Below are positions 59,954 through 64,000 of a stretch of DNA of 64,000 nt, one piece after another. Source of the DNA: Capitella teleta (Eukaryota > Annelida > Polychaeta > Capitellidae); contig KB304598.1 of the NCBI GenBank assembly GCA_000328365.1, positions 135,854 to 199,853 of the forward strand. Reading direction: 5' to 3'. The notes below the pieces were generated by a model. The model had not been told where the DNA came from and did no database searches. It saw nothing but the letters and a program-made list of their open reading frames with translations. Each line of letters begins with the position of its first letter. The stretch's first letter is position 1. The translations under genes and the position numbers were made by a program.

Positions 59954-60059
59954 GGGCAGCCACATTGACCGCCTGATGGACAGTGCGACCGAAGAGGAGA
60001 AGGAGGCGAGAACTGAGATCAAACTGCAAAGGGCGGAGTATCAACCCTCTTGCTGAAGT
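59954..60059 (+). other. Possible isolated terminal exon
   Basis: After a possible acceptor (TTGGGCAG) a frame reads HIDRLMDSATEEEKEARTEI, then KLQRAEYQPSC and stop. It is charged and helical. No partner exon or family is recognised. It lies just upstream of the first copy of the split direct repeat. Confidence 0.2.
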
Positions 60060-60121
60060 GATCTTTGAGCAGATCAAAATGAATTATTATTTAGTATTTA
60101 AAGATTGTTAGAGATTCCCTT

Positions 60122-60328
60122 ATATACACTCAAGTGCACAGGGAATGAAAAACTTACTATACCCTAATTAGATGCAGCATAATTGCTAAAAGCAAAGGAA
60201 TTCTATTGAATGTTATCATAATGTATAGAAGCCAGTTTGAAATATCTGTATATGAGAATATAGCATCAGCAAATGCACCATCCGATAATCATGTCGTTAT
60301 GCTGAGTGAGCAAATTCTGGCTCAATAA
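60122..60328 (+). repeat. Direct repeat, copy 1
   Basis: About 205 bp (from TACACTCAAGTGCACAGGGA to GCAAATTCTGGCTCAAT) nearly identical to 63,079-63,283. Homology continues weakly upstream and includes GTGATCTTTGAGCAG at 60,058, whose counterpart is at 62,467. Confidence 0.9.
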
Positions 60329-60502
60329 TCTGGGATAATAGCACTCAGTGAATCAGCCAACCAATCAGCCTTGTGTATTGGAGTGCATAATATGTGCATA
60401 AATAAACAAATAACATAGATCACACTCGCCATTCAAATAATGTTAAGAAAAATGCAATTTCATAATGTAATCGCTAATTGGACGTTATGATGACTTGTTA
60501 TG

Positions 60503-61179
60503 GTGAACTGAATTTTAAGTGATGTTCTATTGACTCATAGCACCAATTGATAGCATTCCGTGACAAGAAAGCCATGCCTGGATGCAAGCGTAAGGAAATA
60601 ATGCCTTTCGAATATCGGGGTTAGCATTGCGCCTATGACAGAATGGCTTCCATTACGAAGTATCGGAGGCAAACGTCAGCTGAGGGCTTGCCGTGATTGG
60701 TTCCGTTCCCCTTCTGATGCTATCAATTTCAGCCAATCAGAGCAGGCCATCTTCACCATAAAAGGACATGTTTGTTCTTTACGAAACAAAAGCGCATGCG
60801 TGGTGCACTCTGGCTGACCTTTTTACTGTTTCAGGATGAGAAACCATGGTAGGTGTCCTAGAAAATCGCTTGTTAAAATGAGAAAAATAGCGAAAAATAT
60901 ATTTTTTTTTCGCGCCTGACTGGTGGCAAAATGATTATTCTATCTATTTTCAAAAAAAAAAAATATTCAGGGGTTTAGTCGCAGGACACGCTGATATGAC
61001 GAGGCCCATTGTAAAAGATGAGCAATTCGGTGTTTCATCACAGCGTCTGACGTCACGCCTAATTAGCAATATATCTCCCGCGAAATCGTTGGCGATGATA
61101 TTCCTTGTGTGGGCCAGGCATAGGAATCATTTTTGGTGCATCAAATAACGACTCAAAGTTCCAGTTCCCCTCCCTTTAA
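60503..61179 (+). mobile_element. TTAA-type MITE, copy 3 (left end truncated)
   Basis: Homologous to the copies at 8.9 and 54.3 kb. The right end AGTTCCCCTCCCTTTAA is present, and the left terminal TTAAAGGGA is missing. The shared frame is broken in this copy. Confidence 0.85.
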
Positions 61180-61269
61180 GAATAGCTCAATTATTGCCTA
61201 CATGCATATGCTTGTTTTAAATTTCTTTTGAAGCCCAAATAGTACATGAAATGTTTCAATGCGCTTAAA

Positions 61270-61672
61270 TGCTTGTGTTAATTAAGAACATGATCAGATC
61301 AGAGTTGTGCTTTCTTTTCCCCGTCAAGAAACTCGCCCTGTTTGAAGTCGCGAAGTTCATGTTCCTTCATTCCAACGCTGCTATGCCTCGAAATATTTCC
61401 AATATCCTCAATACCCATCTCATGTCCACCAATACAACACGCGCTCCAACCTTCCGCATCGGCCCCCATTGTGTAATAACCATTTGGCCGCTGTGGCGTC
61501 GTCTGTCCGTTAGACAATGCATCCGCCCCCTCACTCAGTTTCGTCGATCACTGCCAATAGTTTGCTGGCAGAAGGCCTTAGAGTGTGGAGCCTCCTTCAA
61601 TCATAACTGCCTTCAAATCCATGCAATCCAAAGAAAATTAAAATTGCATCTGCTACAGACTCAAACTACTTA
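61270..61672. repeat. Dispersed repeat related to 24.0-24.2 kb
   Basis: The part at 61,455-61,520 matches the reverse complement of 24,075-24,140. One plus-strand frame (FEVAKFMFLHSN, then MPRNIS) loosely resembles LINE reverse-transcriptase tails, but the strand and family are not settled. A T run follows at about 61,699-61,722. Confidence 0.4.
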
Positions 61673-62481
61673 ACCCTACTTTACTTACCCATCTCCTTTT
61701 TTTTTTTTTTTTTTTTTTTTTTGCTGCTGTGGTGCATCCTGTTTCTGTTTCTGTTTCTGTTCTCTGGTTATTTAATTCCAAAATTCTGACTTTTTTCCTT
61801 TTTATTGTTTATTTTTTATGTTTCTTCAAACCCCCCCCCCAAAAAAAAGAAAAGGTTTTCTATGACAGGAGTAATCGGTACGCGGCATGTGATGCTGGAA
61901 TGCGCAATTTTCTCCAGAGCTATTGTCTTGGTAAGCAGTAGTTGGCAATCTCCAATTTTGATTTTTTTTTAATGTTGAGATGGATTTTTTTATTGACAAT
62001 TTCAGTGAGTTTATGTGGAAATTAAAGCATCATAAGATAAATCAAATTGCTCCCCTTTGCTTCAGTTCTGCTTCTCGTATTTGTGTCTCTCTGCCGGGGT
62101 GGGTACGGTACTGCACTGTGAGTACAGAAATATTTGTCAATTCGATTTTTTTTTTATTTTCATCAACTATACCTGATGACACATGAATTTCAAAATTCAA
62201 AATTCTGAATATATTTTGTGTGGCGTCATATCCAAAATAGAATGCTCACAAGACTGTTGCAACAATATCATGTACACAATGGTAAACCTGAAGATTGAAT
62301 AATTATCAGCTGACATCTAAATTTGCGAGCGAATAATTTCAGATTGTGAGATTTTATGAATATTAATTTTTATACTATCGCTTCTTATTATTGATTTGTG
62401 TTACAATAAATAAATCGCTCATTTGGAACACCCCATATTATATAACCACCAGAACTCTCTCACTTGAGTGATCTTTGAGCA

Positions 62482-62722
62482 GGTCAAAATTAAGCTTTCA
62501 GAACAGCTCCAAATTTCATCTTCAAAAATCAGGAGGCCTTTCGTTGACTCTTTCGTGATGAATCCGGGTCGTCGCTTAGCGTTGTACGTCATCTACGTCG
62601 TCTTTCCCTTCGCCTGGATCTGGTTTTGTTTGGAACACCGCTTGGACATCGAATGGATCCTTGGAGGGCTGCTCATCGGACCAGCGTGCGGCATCTGCAA
62701 AATGATTATCTCTGCCTGTTAG
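62482..62722 (+). CDS. Small hydrophobic membrane-protein-like ORF
   Basis: From ATG 62,558 the frame encodes 54 residues: MNPGRRLALYVIYVVFPFAW, then IWFCLEHRLDIEWILGGLLI, GPACGICKMIISAC and stop. That is two hydrophobic helices joined by a charged loop. A possible acceptor (TTTGAGCAG) at 62,481 opens the same frame earlier. Exon-like pieces follow at 62,981-63,015 (GTAAGT donor) and 63,827-63,855 (stop). Splicing at the weak GTGCGG donor near 62,685 into 62,981 would replace the end with TPQQKNKEEP. No family is recognised. Confidence 0.35.
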
Positions 62723-63078
62723 GGAAACGATGGGCCAATGGTTCCTCAAATTGATATGGCCCAGGAAGACTGAGGATTTAGCACAAGGTTCGCTCGGGCA
62801 ACGCTTACATTCTATGCATTATATTTATTGCAATATATTGATTAATATTTCATAGAATAATTTATTATTATTTCGCTGAAAAAGGTTTGTTTGTTTCCCC
62901 TTTGAACTGCCTCAATTATTTAATATTCAAGTGTAGGCCTAACGAGCACTAATTTGAATATTCATTCTATAATTTCAGAACTCCACAGCAGAAGAACAAA
63001 GAAGAACCTTAAGGTAAGTTGACTAAATTCAATCATTTTAAGAAAATACTTTTATTAAGATTATTTGGAAATCTCCCC

Positions 63079-63283
63079 TATACACTCAAGTGCACAGGGA
63101 ATGAAAAACTTATTATATCCTAATAAGATGCAGCAGAATTGTTAAAAGCAAAGGAATTCTATTGAATGTTATCATAATGTATAGAAGCCAGTTTGAAATA
63201 TCTGTATATGAGAATATAGCATCAGCAAATGCACCATCCGATAATCATGTCGTCATGCTGAGTGAGCAAATTCTGGCTCAATC
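63079..63283 (+). repeat. Direct repeat, copy 2
   Basis: Nearly identical to 60,122-60,328 in the same orientation, 2.95 kb downstream. Confidence 0.9.
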
Positions 63284-64000
63284 TGAGAGAAGATCACCAA
63301 AGCTGCGCATCCAGCCAAGCTATACATTTGCACTTTATAGCCACAACCCCTCAGTTGACACTTTCTGCATCGTGTGTACATGTGTGTCTACGTTGATACT
63401 TGTATACAGGGTGGCTCTAAACTGCCCTGTCCTTTTTGTTCAAAGTTTAGAACGGTTTTTAGAAGTTAGGTGTGTCGCTCAAGGTGACCTTATTTATGTG
63501 TCTTCTTGAACTGTGCAATAGAAATAGAATTATTCTTCCCCTGTTCTCAGGGGTTTAATGCCTTTCGTATATAATTATGTAATGTACTTAGCGATAACAA
63601 TTAAGGACAGGTGAAATAAGTAGCAGACCAACATTGTGTTTACCAAAGAATTTATCTGCACAGCAGATATCAATACAGCTGTCATAGAGGACTTTTAAAA
63701 TATTTTTGAATAAGATCAGTTCCTCGTACAAACGGTGTGCAGAACTTGTACTGGTGGTTATACTTTTCTTTCGGTGTTCTTTTGTAACAGTTTTTAGATG
63801 AACGCAATTATTTTTTCAATTTCAGATCTCACTCGACAAAATTCGTGCAAACTGAATTCTCTATTCAGCGAATGTCTGCGACCCGTGTATTAAATATCAC
63901 TATTTTATTTGTAAGATATAAACTTGTTTTTATTTTTGTACTGCATATCTGAATAATTTCATGGAATTGTTTTCGCAATTCTACTCTTTCTTCATAATGC

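Overview
The window is intron-rich, AT-rich animal nuclear DNA with one assembly gap (39,953-40,002). Introns are GT-AG, several genes have single-copy animal orthologues, and there are many DNA-transposon and SINE remnants. A marine invertebrate, possibly a non-vertebrate deuterostome, is my best guess; the species cannot be fixed from sequence alone. The coding calls below come from hand-splicing exons whose phases agree and whose products match families I know.

Layout. 0.5-4.7 kb (+): a small three-exon gene related to human C17orf98. 4.9-9.7 kb: transposon debris (pogo/Tigger, hAT, a TTAA MITE). 8.6-12.2 kb (+): a clear C17orf98 orthologue. 14.1-23.7 kb (+): a TATA-promoter gene for a type I membrane receptor made of C-type lectin (CTLD), von Willebrand A (vWA) and WSC domains. 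24.3-30.3 kb (-): an FBXL2/FBXL20-like F-box/leucine-rich-repeat gene. 30.9-33.6 kb: retroelement, LINE and Tigger debris. 34.7-38.2 kb (-): MAT2B. 38.7-45.0 kb (+): a SHMT2-like mitochondrial serine hydroxymethyltransferase, head to head with MAT2B. 46.0-52.7 kb (+): LASP (LIM, nebulin repeats, SH3). 53.0-56.1 kb: an inverted repeat, a SINE, a BEL/Pao fossil, a MITE and two unassigned exon-like ORFs. 56.4-58.4 kb (-): a secreted protein with eleven Gly-Met-His heptads. 59.2-64 kb: LINE and MITE debris, a split direct repeat and one small membrane-protein-like ORF.

How the genes fit together. MAT2B (regulator of S-adenosylmethionine synthesis) and SHMT (one-carbon unit supply) share about 0.5 kb of upstream DNA, so two linked steps of one-carbon/methionine metabolism may share a promoter. 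As I recall the human map, C17orf98, LASP1 and FBXL20 lie close together on 17q12; finding all three here suggests old conserved linkage.

The most unusual item is the receptor. Its first lectin domain is cut at the intron position where its second lectin domain has an ordinary phase-1 intron, and a phase-1/phase-1 vWA-WSC exon cassette sits in the cut. Second is the secreted Gly-Met-His repeat protein, which I cannot place in a known family.
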